From CAYOFK01 sp964403185 (GTDB lineage: Bacteria > Bacteroidota > Bacteroidia > Bacteroidales > VadinHA17): a stretch of DNA of 24,413 bases. Position numbers and translations under genes: made by a program. The notes beneath the pieces were generated by a model. It saw only the letters and a list, made by a program, of their open reading frames with translations. It did no database searches and was not told the origin of the DNA. The stretch lies in NCBI GenBank assembly GCA_964403185.1, contig CAYOFK010000021.1:1-24413 (forward strand), in the 5' to 3' direction. Shown piece after piece: positions 16,901 to 24,345 of the stretch. Positions within the stretch are counted from its first letter, which is position 1. The number at the start of each line of letters is the position of its first letter.

Positions 16901-17095
16901 GGACAATCCGCCGCCTGTGGCCAGCCAAAGGTACCCATCCAAATCCTGGTTAATGGAATAAACATACCTGTCCAGGCCTTTTTCGGTCCCAAATTCCCTG
17001 AAATGAAAAGTCTGGGAAAATGCACCAGGTAAAACGAATGTCAGGAACAGAAAAGGAAAAAAGATTTTATTAAGGCCCATAATCCTGGAATTCAT
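13907..17095 (-). CDS. Reg_prop/Y_Y_Y sensor with SpoIIE-type PP2C phosphatase
   Basis: A one-piece transmembrane signalling protein (1062 residues from this start). Order: signal peptide (LNKIFFPFLFLTFVLPGAFSQ, to about residue 28); a large periplasmic domain to about 660 made of Reg_prop beta-propeller repeats (for example GYLWLATGGGLSRFDG and LWFGTNTEGVLLYY); a Y_Y_Y domain (about 680-745); one membrane helix (about 750-775); a cytoplasmic coiled coil (about 780-815); and a SpoIIE/PP2C phosphatase. The phosphatase keeps its metal-binding acidic residues in SGDFYWW, ADSTGHGVPGAFMS and LFSDGYPDQFGG. SpoIIE-family enzymes dephosphorylate STAS anti-sigma antagonists; no such target is encoded here. 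The longest frame starts with GTG at 17113, sharing one base with the upstream stop (TAGTG); ATG at 17095 or 17080 gives a more usual signal peptide. It is probably co-transcribed with the unknown secreted protein upstream. Confidence 0.9.
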   Translation of the reverse strand: MNSRIMGLNKIFFPFLFLTFVLPGAFSQTFHFREFGTEKGLDRYVYSINQDLDGYLWLATGGGLSRFDGISFRNDLIPDSLRESYFTTGFRDSRGHLWFGTNTEGVLLYYNGDEMEVLDVGDYTSNKITGIIEAVDGSVIVATQNEGLLKIDKKGPNRITHFSSDFGIVYSLGKTPDNKLLIGTNEGLFLYSMPQGHQPPVLINKIEGFPSITVRSIYLSKTSGSVFIGTRRGGVYILQKPEGNDACTIQPLFSDQDLLNLDVLSVIEDSDRNLWMSTNSRGLFKIQFPFYNVPEVSYVRYHEGNGLGSDRTLCVFQDFEENVWVGTNGQGLAMLLDEAFTFISFEESGFGNSISAISGDGRFYYLAGEKGILSVDKENGATIRLFSTGDGLPDGAINALHYIDDGRLFIGTENNGLYVLNTGTGRIKPFYSSSTDRLERQINFITNDDDRLWVATNQGILLFDLSTGAKVKTFSTREGLPHNSIEHLYLDEKRQLWLSTRSDVLYYLTSDLQVKAADFASMGQSIDFRSALKTDKGDLWAATYGSGVLQFTEDTVYQFTGQTGLKTIYCYGIFKDGLNRLWVGHRQGFSRIYEDEAIIKQYGPDYGITGDANQNSGFLDADGKLLLGTSEGVMVYDYNNDKDVLAPPKVNISSLVFNDEVVPFSEHIVMPYNDYKVRIYFVGISFRDPGKVLYQYRMENYDPEWSDLSPLGYADFPRFEDGRYTFQLRAYNADFQTTEEPVSLTIMIKKPFWKTWWFVSAIFAAVIMAVIIIIKVRERNHKRLQAYLQKELTQRTREVVEQKEEIELKNKEITDSINYAQRIQASILPPVRKLKDNFKGSFIFYQPRDIVSGDFYWWDRVNDDRFIIVCADSTGHGVPGAFMSMIGSTLIKDIVSRNVNIKPSELLETLDHEITNSLNQNIEVHASNDGMDIIVCEFNLKTRHLRFASAMRPIIMYHRGEQYYIRGNRSSVGGEAIEGKMFEDQEYQLVPGDVVYLFSDGYPDQFGGPLGKKLKMVRLKNLLDDIHERGMDDQFNHIRKNFETWKKGYDQVDDVLFMGLQV

Positions 17096-17112
17096 ACTAG
17101 AGTTAAAAGACA

Positions 17113-18078
17113 CTATTTCTCAATTTTCTTTGTTTCGATATTGTAATTGTATTTCGGCACTCCACCAATAGGAATGGTGAAAAACCTCAGATTTTCATCA
17201 TACTGGTTCTGTACGGAAATAACAACATTGTTATTGATCACCAGGGGATCGTGTTTTTTTATAAACTGAAAATCGAGGGATTTTCCTATTTCATCGTTAA
17301 TGATCCTGTGTTCACTTTCCGTAAAAAAATCTTCTCCGGAAAGCTCCCCCAGTTCACCGCGCCGCACTGTAGATACAATCCTGAGGATCCCGTCACTGTC
17401 CCAGTCGAAGTTTTTTTGTTTTACCGATGTAGTACCCTTGTCAATAAACGGATAAATATGGGATACAGCGAACACATTCCACATTCTGAACGTATACTCA
17501 TAACAAAAGGCATTGCCGCCTTCAATCTCTATGTTCTCATCCGCACTGATACTTAAAAAAAACCGGTACAGGTTTCCGTCATCCCCGGATATTCCTTCAC
17601 AAATGATCTTAAAAATATATCCGAAATCGGGTGATAATTCTCCGTCTCTTGGATTAAAAGGCCCGAAGGTAAACCAGCCATCATCATACCGGCTGTCCAC
17701 CCCAAAGGTTTCAGAGTCTAACAGGATGCCGCTCTTATAATTCCCCACCGGATCCAATCCCTGGGCATCTTCATCCGACCAGCAGTCTTTTCCACCGTAA
17801 ACTGAAAATTCTGTTTTTGTATTGAAATACCCGTTGAGTTCATCAATTTTGCCGCCACAATCAGGGTCATAAATCCTGATATATATGTTGTCCCGGAAAG
17901 ATTCAGGAATGGAGAAAAAAAACACCTGTGAGAAATCATCATCACCCCAGGAGGTTTCGGCAAATTTTCCAAAGGTTACAAGATGAGGGATGTTTTCATC
18001 ATCGGCCGGAATGGGCTGGGCTATTGCACCTGAGGCAGAAAAATAAAGCAGAAGAAATGTATATATAAAATGTCTCAT
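17113..18078 (-). CDS. Secreted protein of unknown function, upstream of the sensor-phosphatase
   Basis: A 321-residue exported protein that I do not recognise. From the ATG at 18078 it has a clear signal peptide (FIYTFLLLYFSASGAIAQ). A longer frame begins with GTG at 18129 but would add 17 mostly polar residues before it, so the ATG is preferred. The mature protein is acidic and aromatic, with segments such as IYIRIYDPDCGGKIDELNG and WFTFGPFNPRDGE that look like beta-sandwich strands. Four cysteines (in DPDCGG, KDCWSD, IICEG and AFCYEY) could form disulfides in the periplasm or outside. Its stop lies 17 bases from the sensor gene's ATG, or overlaps its possible GTG start, so the two are likely translated together. 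It may be a ligand, co-receptor or target of the sensor; that is inference from position only. A relaxed -7-like TATTATTTG lies at 18100-18108. Confidence 0.75.
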   Translation of the reverse strand: MRHFIYTFLLLYFSASGAIAQPIPADDENIPHLVTFGKFAETSWGDDDFSQVFFFSIPESFRDNIYIRIYDPDCGGKIDELNGYFNTKTEFSVYGGKDCWSDEDAQGLDPVGNYKSGILLDSETFGVDSRYDDGWFTFGPFNPRDGELSPDFGYIFKIICEGISGDDGNLYRFFLSISADENIEIEGGNAFCYEYTFRMWNVFAVSHIYPFIDKGTTSVKQKNFDWDSDGILRIVSTVRRGELGELSGEDFFTESEHRIINDEIGKSLDFQFIKKHDPLVINNNVVISVQNQYDENLRFFTIPIGGVPKYNYNIETKKIEK

Positions 18079-18149
18079 CACTTTTTTATGATACCTGTTC
18101 AAATAATATGCCTTAAAAACTTCCCTCACTGATCATCTTTCAAAATAAG

Positions 18150-18170
18150 TAAAAACCAGGGAATTCCCTG
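18150..18170 (-). terminator. Hairpin terminator after the T9SS operon
   Basis: The perfect 14-bp palindrome CAGGGAATTCCCTG (18157-18170) forms a 5-bp stem with an AATT loop. On the minus strand it is followed at once by G and a run of five T (18151-18155). It lies 41 bases past the stop of the PD40-PKD gene, where an intrinsic terminator for the three-gene operon would be expected. The stem is short, so read-through into the sensor pair is possible. Confidence 0.55.
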
Positions 18171-18211
18171 CTTCAGAAAAAATTTTCCTTTCGACGGATT
18201 ATCATCAACAT

Positions 18212-19648
18212 TTATGGAATTCTATTTATTACAATCACCCTTTTATAGCTGCAGATTTCCGTCTTCTCCCCTGTGCTGATCCGGGTGCCTTTTAATTTCA
18301 GATATATGTCATACGCGCCAGGAGCCGAAAAGGTGAAGGTTGGCTGACTGGCCAGGGAGGTATGATCATCATCATCAAACTTCCAGTAGTATTCTTCAAT
18401 GTTAAAATCCGGCAGATAGGTTTCAAGGGTCTCGTCAAACAGAACCGCTTCACCACTAATACATGTATCCGGGCAACTTATATACGCCTGTTCCTCCGGA
18501 AATGCCTCAAACCGGTATGAAGCTTCATTGTACATAACCTCACCTGCAAGTGTATCAATAACATTTAACTGAACCAGATATTCCCCGGGGCCGTCAAAAC
18601 AGTGTTCAACCGAAAGACCACGTTTTTTTATTCCTTCTTCGAGTACCCATTCATATATATAGGGTAGTGTATCCAGGTCCATGACCCCGGTTTCGAAGAA
18701 CAGGTAACAATATGAATTCTCAACCTGTTGAATGCAACCGGCCAGTTCCTCAGAAGGCTTCAAGGCTGTAAATGAATAAACATCGTCATTGCGGCCGCGG
18801 TCGGAAGTAAAGTAGCCGGATGAAGCTCCTGATTCGCGAATGTATGCAAAATCATCGGAACGGCTGTTAAAAGGCGGATCAAGCCGTACGGGCATGGTCC
18901 ATGAATCACCTGCTTTGTTTGAGAAAAAGATATCCAATCCCCCCATGGAATTGTTATTGGAAGAGAAGTACAACCGGGAATCACCGAATATAAACGGATA
19001 CAGTTCTGATTTTTTGCTATTGATATTGGGCCCCAGATTTTCCGGTTCGGACCACTGCCCGTTTTCCAGCCTGCTGACATAGATATCAGACCTGCCGTAT
19101 CCGCCGGGTTTATCGGATGAAAAATACAATTCTTTACCGTCACTGCTAATGGACGGATGGGCAACATCATAAGAAGGGTCATTATACGGAAAGGCCCGGA
19201 CATTGATCCAGCGCTCCCCGCTTTTTGTAGCATAAAAGATCCCGAAACCATTATTTGCATCCTTATTCTTTTTATCCAGAGAAAGATTTCGTGTAAAATA
19301 CATGGTTTTTGTTCCTTCATGGTAGGCAGCCGGTCCTTCATGGAAAACCGTGGTTAATTCTTTTGAAAATACCCTGGGCTTTCCCCACTTCAGGCTGTCC
19401 TTTTTACGCACTACAAAAATGTCCAGTAATCGTTCGTTATCCGTGGATTTATAATCCACAAAAACGCTGGTTTTCCGGTTTGAACAAAACAGTATCCCGT
19501 CCTCCATAATAATGGGAGCCAGGTCGTCATAGACACTGGAATTAAACGGCAGTAATTCTATCCTGAAAGTATCCTTCTGTGCAAAAGTTGTGAAGCAGGT
19601 GATCCCGGCAAATAATAAAAGGCTGATATGTTTTAACAGGCGCTTCAT
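18212..19648 (-). CDS. PD40 beta-propeller and PKD-domain secreted protein
   Basis: An exported protein of 478 residues, third gene of the T9SS-type operon. The signal peptide ends near residue 23 (LLLFAGITCFTTFAQ). A PD40/WD40-like propeller covers about 35-300, with typical blades such as HPSISSDGKELYFSSDKPGG and GPNINSKKSELYPFIFGDSR. Two PKD-like beta-sandwiches follow (about 320-385 and 390-470); the second has YYWKFDDDDHTS and the FTFSAPGAYDIYLKLKG strand. PD40 proteins near PorP/SprF genes often end in an OmpA peptidoglycan-binding domain, as in PorE; this one has none and ends in VIVINRIP. Its ATG lies 6 bases after the stop of the PorP/SprF gene. A role in assembling or anchoring the surface protein is plausible but inferred from the operon alone. 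Confidence 0.85.
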   Translation of the reverse strand: MKRLLKHISLLLFAGITCFTTFAQKDTFRIELLPFNSSVYDDLAPIIMEDGILFCSNRKTSVFVDYKSTDNERLLDIFVVRKKDSLKWGKPRVFSKELTTVFHEGPAAYHEGTKTMYFTRNLSLDKKNKDANNGFGIFYATKSGERWINVRAFPYNDPSYDVAHPSISSDGKELYFSSDKPGGYGRSDIYVSRLENGQWSEPENLGPNINSKKSELYPFIFGDSRLYFSSNNNSMGGLDIFFSNKAGDSWTMPVRLDPPFNSRSDDFAYIRESGASSGYFTSDRGRNDDVYSFTALKPSEELAGCIQQVENSYCYLFFETGVMDLDTLPYIYEWVLEEGIKKRGLSVEHCFDGPGEYLVQLNVIDTLAGEVMYNEASYRFEAFPEEQAYISCPDTCISGEAVLFDETLETYLPDFNIEEYYWKFDDDDHTSLASQPTFTFSAPGAYDIYLKLKGTRISTGEKTEICSYKRVIVINRIP

Positions 19649-19654
19649 CTCATC

Positions 19655-20602
19655 CTAGAAATATCTGGGATTTGCAGCATTCACTTTATATCCGAATTCA
19701 TAACGAAGCATGATCTCATGCACACCGTTCATCGCACTACTCAGATTTCCAAGGCTGTAATCATAAGAATACCCGAGCATCAGTTGATTGGTGATGCCGA
19801 CCTGCATGTTACCTACCACAACCGGACTGGGATATGATCCGCCCGACCTGTAAGACACACCCACCCATAAACGGTCGTCAAAGAGAATGAAGGTATTATT
19901 AATATCGTAACGAAGGGCCTGATAATCCATCCTGTAGATTATCAGGAAAGAAGGCCGCCATTTAAATGATTTTGAACTTCCTATCAATCCTCCGGCCGTA
20001 AACACATAAGAATAGTATTTTGGAAGCAGGGAATACTGGTACTGAAAGGTGGCGGTATCCAGTCTGTAGGTCATCATGTCCGGAAGCGAGAAGCCCACAA
20101 AATACCTGGGAGCATAGTAATAGGCGCCAAAACCGAAATCAGGTTGCACATAGTTTTGTTCAACGTTTGCAAAAGCCGGATCTGTAGGATCGTCCAGTTT
20201 CAGGTTCGACAGGTTCTCATTCACCAGTACCACACCTCCTTTGAGGCCAAAAGCCAATTTCCCCTGCCCCATTTGAATGCGGTAGGCATAATTAAAAAAG
20301 GCCATGGTGTTTTTCCGTATCCCGTAACTCTGATTCACCAGGAATAAACCCAATCCAACTTTTTCATTTTTTAACGGAGCATGAGCGCTAAAGGTAATAT
20401 TCATAGGAGCGCCTTCTACAGCGGTCCATTTTTTCTGGTAAAAAACAGACATATTAAATACATCCCTGGCTCCGGCATAAGCCGGATTTATGGCCAGGCC
20501 ATTCGACCAGTACTGGCTGAAAGCGGTTTCATTATTCTGTGCTGTGGCACAAAGAATAATGCCAAACCATAAAATGAGGATTATGTATGTTGTATGTTTC
20601 AA
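19655..20602 (-). CDS. PorP/SprF-family T9SS outer-membrane protein
   Basis: A 315-residue outer-membrane beta-barrel of the PorP/SprF family. The family signature is near the N-terminus: after the signal peptide (about 1-21), QYWSNGLAINPAYAG, then a series of amphipathic strands to a C-terminal LRYEFGYKVNAANPRYF. In Flavobacterium johnsoniae SprF is needed to place the adhesin SprB on the surface, and SprF paralogues are typically encoded next to their cargo with a gliding-type C-terminal domain, exactly the arrangement here: the adhesin stop is 1 base upstream. The start must be non-ATG: the codon at 20602 is TTG, the frame has a stop 21 bases further upstream, and the first in-frame ATG is at about residue 50, inside the conserved region. 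It is probably co-translated with the adhesin. Confidence 0.92.
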   Translation of the reverse strand: MKHTTYIILILWFGIILCATAQNNETAFSQYWSNGLAINPAYAGARDVFNMSVFYQKKWTAVEGAPMNITFSAHAPLKNEKVGLGLFLVNQSYGIRKNTMAFFNYAYRIQMGQGKLAFGLKGGVVLVNENLSNLKLDDPTDPAFANVEQNYVQPDFGFGAYYYAPRYFVGFSLPDMMTYRLDTATFQYQYSLLPKYYSYVFTAGGLIGSSKSFKWRPSFLIIYRMDYQALRYDINNTFILFDDRLWVGVSYRSGGSYPSPVVVGNMQVGITNQLMLGYSYDYSLGNLSSAMNGVHEIMLRYEFGYKVNAANPRYF

Positions 20603-20603
20603 A

Positions 20604-23600
20604 TCACTGGCCTCCTTTAATTACGATATAGCCGGTAAAGGTTCTGGCAAAACCGCCTTTAACGTTAAGTACATAATAATAGGTATCGTCCGGCAGGGGA
20701 TTGCCTTGCATATCTGTTCCGTCCCAGCCATCCGGGAAGTTTGATGCCGTCATAAAGTTCTCTGTTCTGAACACCGTGTTTCCGGTACGGCTGAACACCG
20801 TTAATTCATTGGGCACATTCCCGATGTTCTTCACCCTGAAGAAATCATTCTGACCGATGCTGACCCGTGGCGAAATACCCTGTGATATAAATGGATCTTC
20901 CTGAACAATAATGGTGACGGCAGCAATTTCATCGGGACAGGTGCCATTGCTCACTTTAAACTGTACCTGGTTATTTCCCCAATCAAGATTGGAAGCCGTT
21001 GTAAATTCCGCATCCACCGGAGAAAATACAGCAATTCCCGGGGAGCTCCATTCCTTTGTACCAACAATAACAGCCCGGGCCTGAAGGTCCAAAGTATTTG
21101 CAAAGGCCTCAAGTGTGGTATCTGAAGCTGAAGGTTTAATAATAACAGCCGGTGAGGGTGGTTCCCAGAATTGAATCGGCAAATCGGCCTGGTCCTGAGG
21201 GCATTTCCCGTTAAAGACCGTCCAGGTTAAGGTATGAAGCCCCTCTGCCGGTACCGTAACACCTGAAGAAGCGCTACCAGGATTGGAGAATACAATGCCC
21301 GGAGGGGCACTCCAAAGTCCGCTGCTTTCACTATTTGACCAGGGTGGAACCGCTCCCAGGGTGATGGTCATACCGCAAACAGGATCTCCAATACCGGGAT
21401 CGGCAACCGGCGGTCTCTGGGTTACGATCCTGCCACTTCCAATAATGGTCTCAGCCTGGCATCCCCACTGGTCACTAATGGCGTTAACAGATAAGGTCCT
21501 TGTAGCATCCCCGGCACTGCCGGTCATTGCAACATCAACAAGCACATTGGCAAGATACGGCGAGGTGCCGAATGTGACATCCGGATACACCGTTGATTGC
21601 TCATCAATCAGTGATAAGGTCCAGTCTGCTCCTCCTGCAAAGTCCACAGAGATCTCTACCCGCCCGGTGCCTCCGTTACAGATGGTGTCCGTGCCGGCTG
21701 CCAGATCAGAAATGGTGGCATTGAATACCGGGTGGATATCAATAAACACAGGGGCCGTGGAAGTGTCCGTACAGGCGTTTGAAGTGATCACCCGTTTAAA
21801 ATGGTGCGGAATTGAAAGGTTCCCCGGATCATAGAATTCGGTGGTTATACCGGTAGTCAGATAACTGGTTCCTCCATCATCGCTTTTGATCCATTCAAAT
21901 GCATAGGTCCCGTCCCCGCCTCCATAGACGGCCCCGGTAAGCTGTGCAGCCGGTGTATTCTTACAAATGGTCTGATCGCTGACGATGGTATTGTTACTGA
22001 TCAAGGGATATACAGTAATATCTGCTACAGCTGAAGAATCGGCACACACACTTGAGGTCACCGTGCGACGGTAATATCTGTGTTCGGTAAGGGCAGTGCC
22101 ATGACTTATTGGCAAAGGATCATAGGTTTGAGTGGTGGCCAGTCCGGCTCCGTAATTCACGCCATCCGTACTTTCCTGCCAGCTATAATTCCAGATGCCG
22201 GTACCTCCGCTAACCGAAACATTTGTCAGCAAAGCCGGATCCTGGCCGTCACATATTTCCTGATCCGCTGCAATGGCATTTGCTAAAACAGGCAGGTAGG
22301 TCAACAGGGCGGCATTGCTGGTATCCGGACAGCCGATACCGGAACGCACTATGCGGCGGTACCGGTATTCCGTAATAGCCACCTCATTTCTAACCGGAGG
22401 CTCATAGGAAGGATCAACAGCTCCGGCAAGGGGTGCCCAGTTGGTTCCTCCGTCTGTACTTTCTTCCCATATATAACTATAACTGCCGGGACCGCTCCCT
22501 CCGGAAGGCAGTTTTGGAGTTGCAAACAGGGTGTCCGGTTGTATCCCGGAACATACGGTATCATCTACAGCCATTACATTATTCACGATCCTGGGCTGTA
22601 CTATAATTGTAATCACTTTACTGACATCAACTATTTGAGGTATCGAGTTGTCATAGACCGTGCGCCGGTAGTAGGTAGTATCAACAAGAGAGGCTGAGGG
22701 TGCATAATTCTGATAGGTGGGCCCTTGTGCTTCCCATGTCCAAACTACTTTATCTGTACTGCTATCCCATTCAAAATCATAGGGAGGGGTTCCCCCTTTC
22801 GGGTAGGTTCCACGCAGTGGCGGAGCAATATCTCCCTCGCAAATAGTATCGGTTCGCACACTGGTTACCGAGGAATAAATGGCATTAAACAAAAAGCCGG
22901 TGAGGGGGACAACAAGATTGGCTTCCGTACGGCCATCCCCTCCGGAAGTTCCATTGTTTAATACACATACGGGTCCGGCATCTCCCAACACACCTCCGTT
23001 AAGAGTGGCTACAACATTAGCTGGCAGGGTTGGATTGGCATGCCAGAGCAATCCGCCTCCGCCGCCACCACCGGCACCGGTACAGTATCCTGCTCCATCA
23101 TTTGTATCCCCTCCTTTCCCTCCTTCAGCTTCCACATTTAAATTGGTTTTATACCCGGTCACATTAAGTAGTACAGTACCTCCGGCACCACCGCCACCAC
23201 CACTGGCATTGGCAATGCCCAATACATTCTGGCCATTTGCTTTTATGCTGTAATTATTACCCACCACGGTGTCTGCAATGATGATCACAATACCACCGCC
23301 ATGGCCTCCGGGGGTCGCAGTATAAGGTCCAAACTGAGTGCCGGTTCCTCCACCTCCTCCTAAATAAATGCGGCTTTCAATATCCCAGTTGGTTCCCCCA
23401 TCGATACTTTTTCCACCCAGTCCGCCGGTATTCTTTGGAGGCAGGCATGAATCCGCTTCAACTCCACCAAGACCACCGGTCCCTATGTTTCCTCCGCCAC
23501 CACCACCTGCCATCACTGCATTGCCGCCCCCACCGCCATTAAAGTTTGCACCGCGGCCTTTGGCATAAGCCACTGATAACGGGAGCGTTCCGGGACTGCT

Positions 23601-24245
23601 GTAAGAGGTTGCCCCTTCACCCTTAAACCCGGCAGAATCTGAGGCGGCATTAAAAAAGGCATACTCATAAGCTACATCGTTCCAGGCACAGATGCCATCC
23701 CCTGTACTGATAGCAGCGCCCCTGAAGCCAGCCTCACTGGCATTGATGTCGGCATTAAGTGACAGTGTGTTTCCCACTATCAGGGCAATCACACCACCGT
23801 AACCACTGGCCTGATCCCAGGGATCACAGGTCAATTCTCCGCTTACAACCGCATTGTCATACCCGGGAACCCTGACCAATTGCACCATGCCATTAATATC
23901 ATAACTAAAGGCCAAATCGGCCGAAAAGACGATCTGATTCCCACTGATATTGGAAATGATCAGAAATTCATATTTCCCGGAAGAAAATTTATTCTGGAGG
24001 CTCCCATAGGCGGCTGCAGTGGTTGGTACGTTGATCTCAATCCCTTTCATCTGAATGATCAGAACCGTATCACCTATAATGAATTGAGAGGCATCACTCA
24101 CGGTGATCTGGTCGGCAGCATCCACAGACACTACATCAATATAGGTATTCACTGTACCGGAAATAGAGGTTTGTGTACGACCCGGCAGGGTGAGTCCTAC
24201 AAAACAAAGGGTTATGAGAAAAGCGTAAGTCTGCTTTCGGAACAA
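20604..24245 (-). CDS. Large T9SS surface protein: Gly-rich region, Ig-like repeats, gliding-type CTD
   Basis: A probable cell-surface adhesin (1213 residues from this start). Order: signal peptide (FRKQTYAFLITLCFVGLTLPGRTQ); a beta-rich domain to about 220; a very glycine-rich stretch (about 225-410) with runs such as GGGGGNAVMAGGGGGG; four to five tandem Ig/PKD-like repeats of about 97 residues (about 465-860), each opening near (D/T)xxxCxG and containing a WxxSxDGG strand and YRRxV; further sandwich domains; and a C-terminal gliding-motility-type domain (about 1115-1213) with NELTVFSRTGNTVF, DGWDGTDMQGNPLPDDTYYY and GYIVIKGG. That domain lacks the usual NGDG of TPNGDGxND (here SPRVSIGQNDFF). 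No in-frame ATG exists before about residue 66. The frame reaches a TTG at 24278, but that codon is part of a candidate promoter; the TTG at 24245 gives a normal signal peptide. It is the first gene of the operon. Confidence 0.88.
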   Translation of the reverse strand: MFRKQTYAFLITLCFVGLTLPGRTQTSISGTVNTYIDVVSVDAADQITVSDASQFIIGDTVLIIQMKGIEINVPTTAAAYGSLQNKFSSGKYEFLIISNISGNQIVFSADLAFSYDINGMVQLVRVPGYDNAVVSGELTCDPWDQASGYGGVIALIVGNTLSLNADINASEAGFRGAAISTGDGICAWNDVAYEYAFFNAASDSAGFKGEGATSYSSPGTLPLSVAYAKGRGANFNGGGGGNAVMAGGGGGGNIGTGGLGGVEADSCLPPKNTGGLGGKSIDGGTNWDIESRIYLGGGGGTGTQFGPYTATPGGHGGGIVIIIADTVVGNNYSIKANGQNVLGIANASGGGGGAGGTVLLNVTGYKTNLNVEAEGGKGGDTNDGAGYCTGAGGGGGGGLLWHANPTLPANVVATLNGGVLGDAGPVCVLNNGTSGGDGRTEANLVVPLTGFLFNAIYSSVTSVRTDTICEGDIAPPLRGTYPKGGTPPYDFEWDSSTDKVVWTWEAQGPTYQNYAPSASLVDTTYYRRTVYDNSIPQIVDVSKVITIIVQPRIVNNVMAVDDTVCSGIQPDTLFATPKLPSGGSGPGSYSYIWEESTDGGTNWAPLAGAVDPSYEPPVRNEVAITEYRYRRIVRSGIGCPDTSNAALLTYLPVLANAIAADQEICDGQDPALLTNVSVSGGTGIWNYSWQESTDGVNYGAGLATTQTYDPLPISHGTALTEHRYYRRTVTSSVCADSSAVADITVYPLISNNTIVSDQTICKNTPAAQLTGAVYGGGDGTYAFEWIKSDDGGTSYLTTGITTEFYDPGNLSIPHHFKRVITSNACTDTSTAPVFIDIHPVFNATISDLAAGTDTICNGGTGRVEISVDFAGGADWTLSLIDEQSTVYPDVTFGTSPYLANVLVDVAMTGSAGDATRTLSVNAISDQWGCQAETIIGSGRIVTQRPPVADPGIGDPVCGMTITLGAVPPWSNSESSGLWSAPPGIVFSNPGSASSGVTVPAEGLHTLTWTVFNGKCPQDQADLPIQFWEPPSPAVIIKPSASDTTLEAFANTLDLQARAVIVGTKEWSSPGIAVFSPVDAEFTTASNLDWGNNQVQFKVSNGTCPDEIAAVTIIVQEDPFISQGISPRVSIGQNDFFRVKNIGNVPNELTVFSRTGNTVFRTENFMTASNFPDGWDGTDMQGNPLPDDTYYYVLNVKGGFARTFTGYIVIKGGQ
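21680..22855 (-). repeat. Tandem Ig-like protein repeats within the adhesin
   Basis: At the protein level, units of about 97 residues recur. Each begins with a Cys-containing motif (TDTICEGD, DDTVCSGI, DQEICDGQ, DQTICKNT, TDTICNGG, near 22850, 22558, 22262, 21968 and 21688). A strand such as IWEESTDGGTNW or SWQESTDGVNYG follows in the first four, then YRRIV/YRRTV/FKRVI and CPDTS/CADSS/CTDTS. The paired Cys at the start and end of each unit could form a disulfide. Units differ widely in DNA, so they are old duplications rather than recent slippage. Confidence 0.75.
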
Positions 24246-24275
24246 TGCTATTGGGATTATTTTTATCAATACAAA

Positions 24276-24283
24276 CAAATATA
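24276..24283 (-). promoter_or_regulatory. Candidate T9SS-operon promoter -7 element
   Basis: The minus strand reads TATATTTG, a full match to TAnnTTTG, 31 bases before the preferred TTG start at 24245. The element contains the most upstream possible TTG start (24278-24276), which argues against that start. A -33 TTTG is not clear; TTTC at 24307-24310 is one mismatch away at 23-base spacing. Confidence 0.45.
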
Positions 24284-24345
24284 GGTATTATTCATAAAAT
24301 CATTCAGAAATTGTTATTCTAACATTTTTTATCAGTCCTGTCCAG

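Noticed and set aside
22879..23253. Plus-strand proline-rich frame
   Set aside because: It is the antisense shadow of the adhesin's glycine-rich codons; it has no start context and falls inside a well-supported gene.
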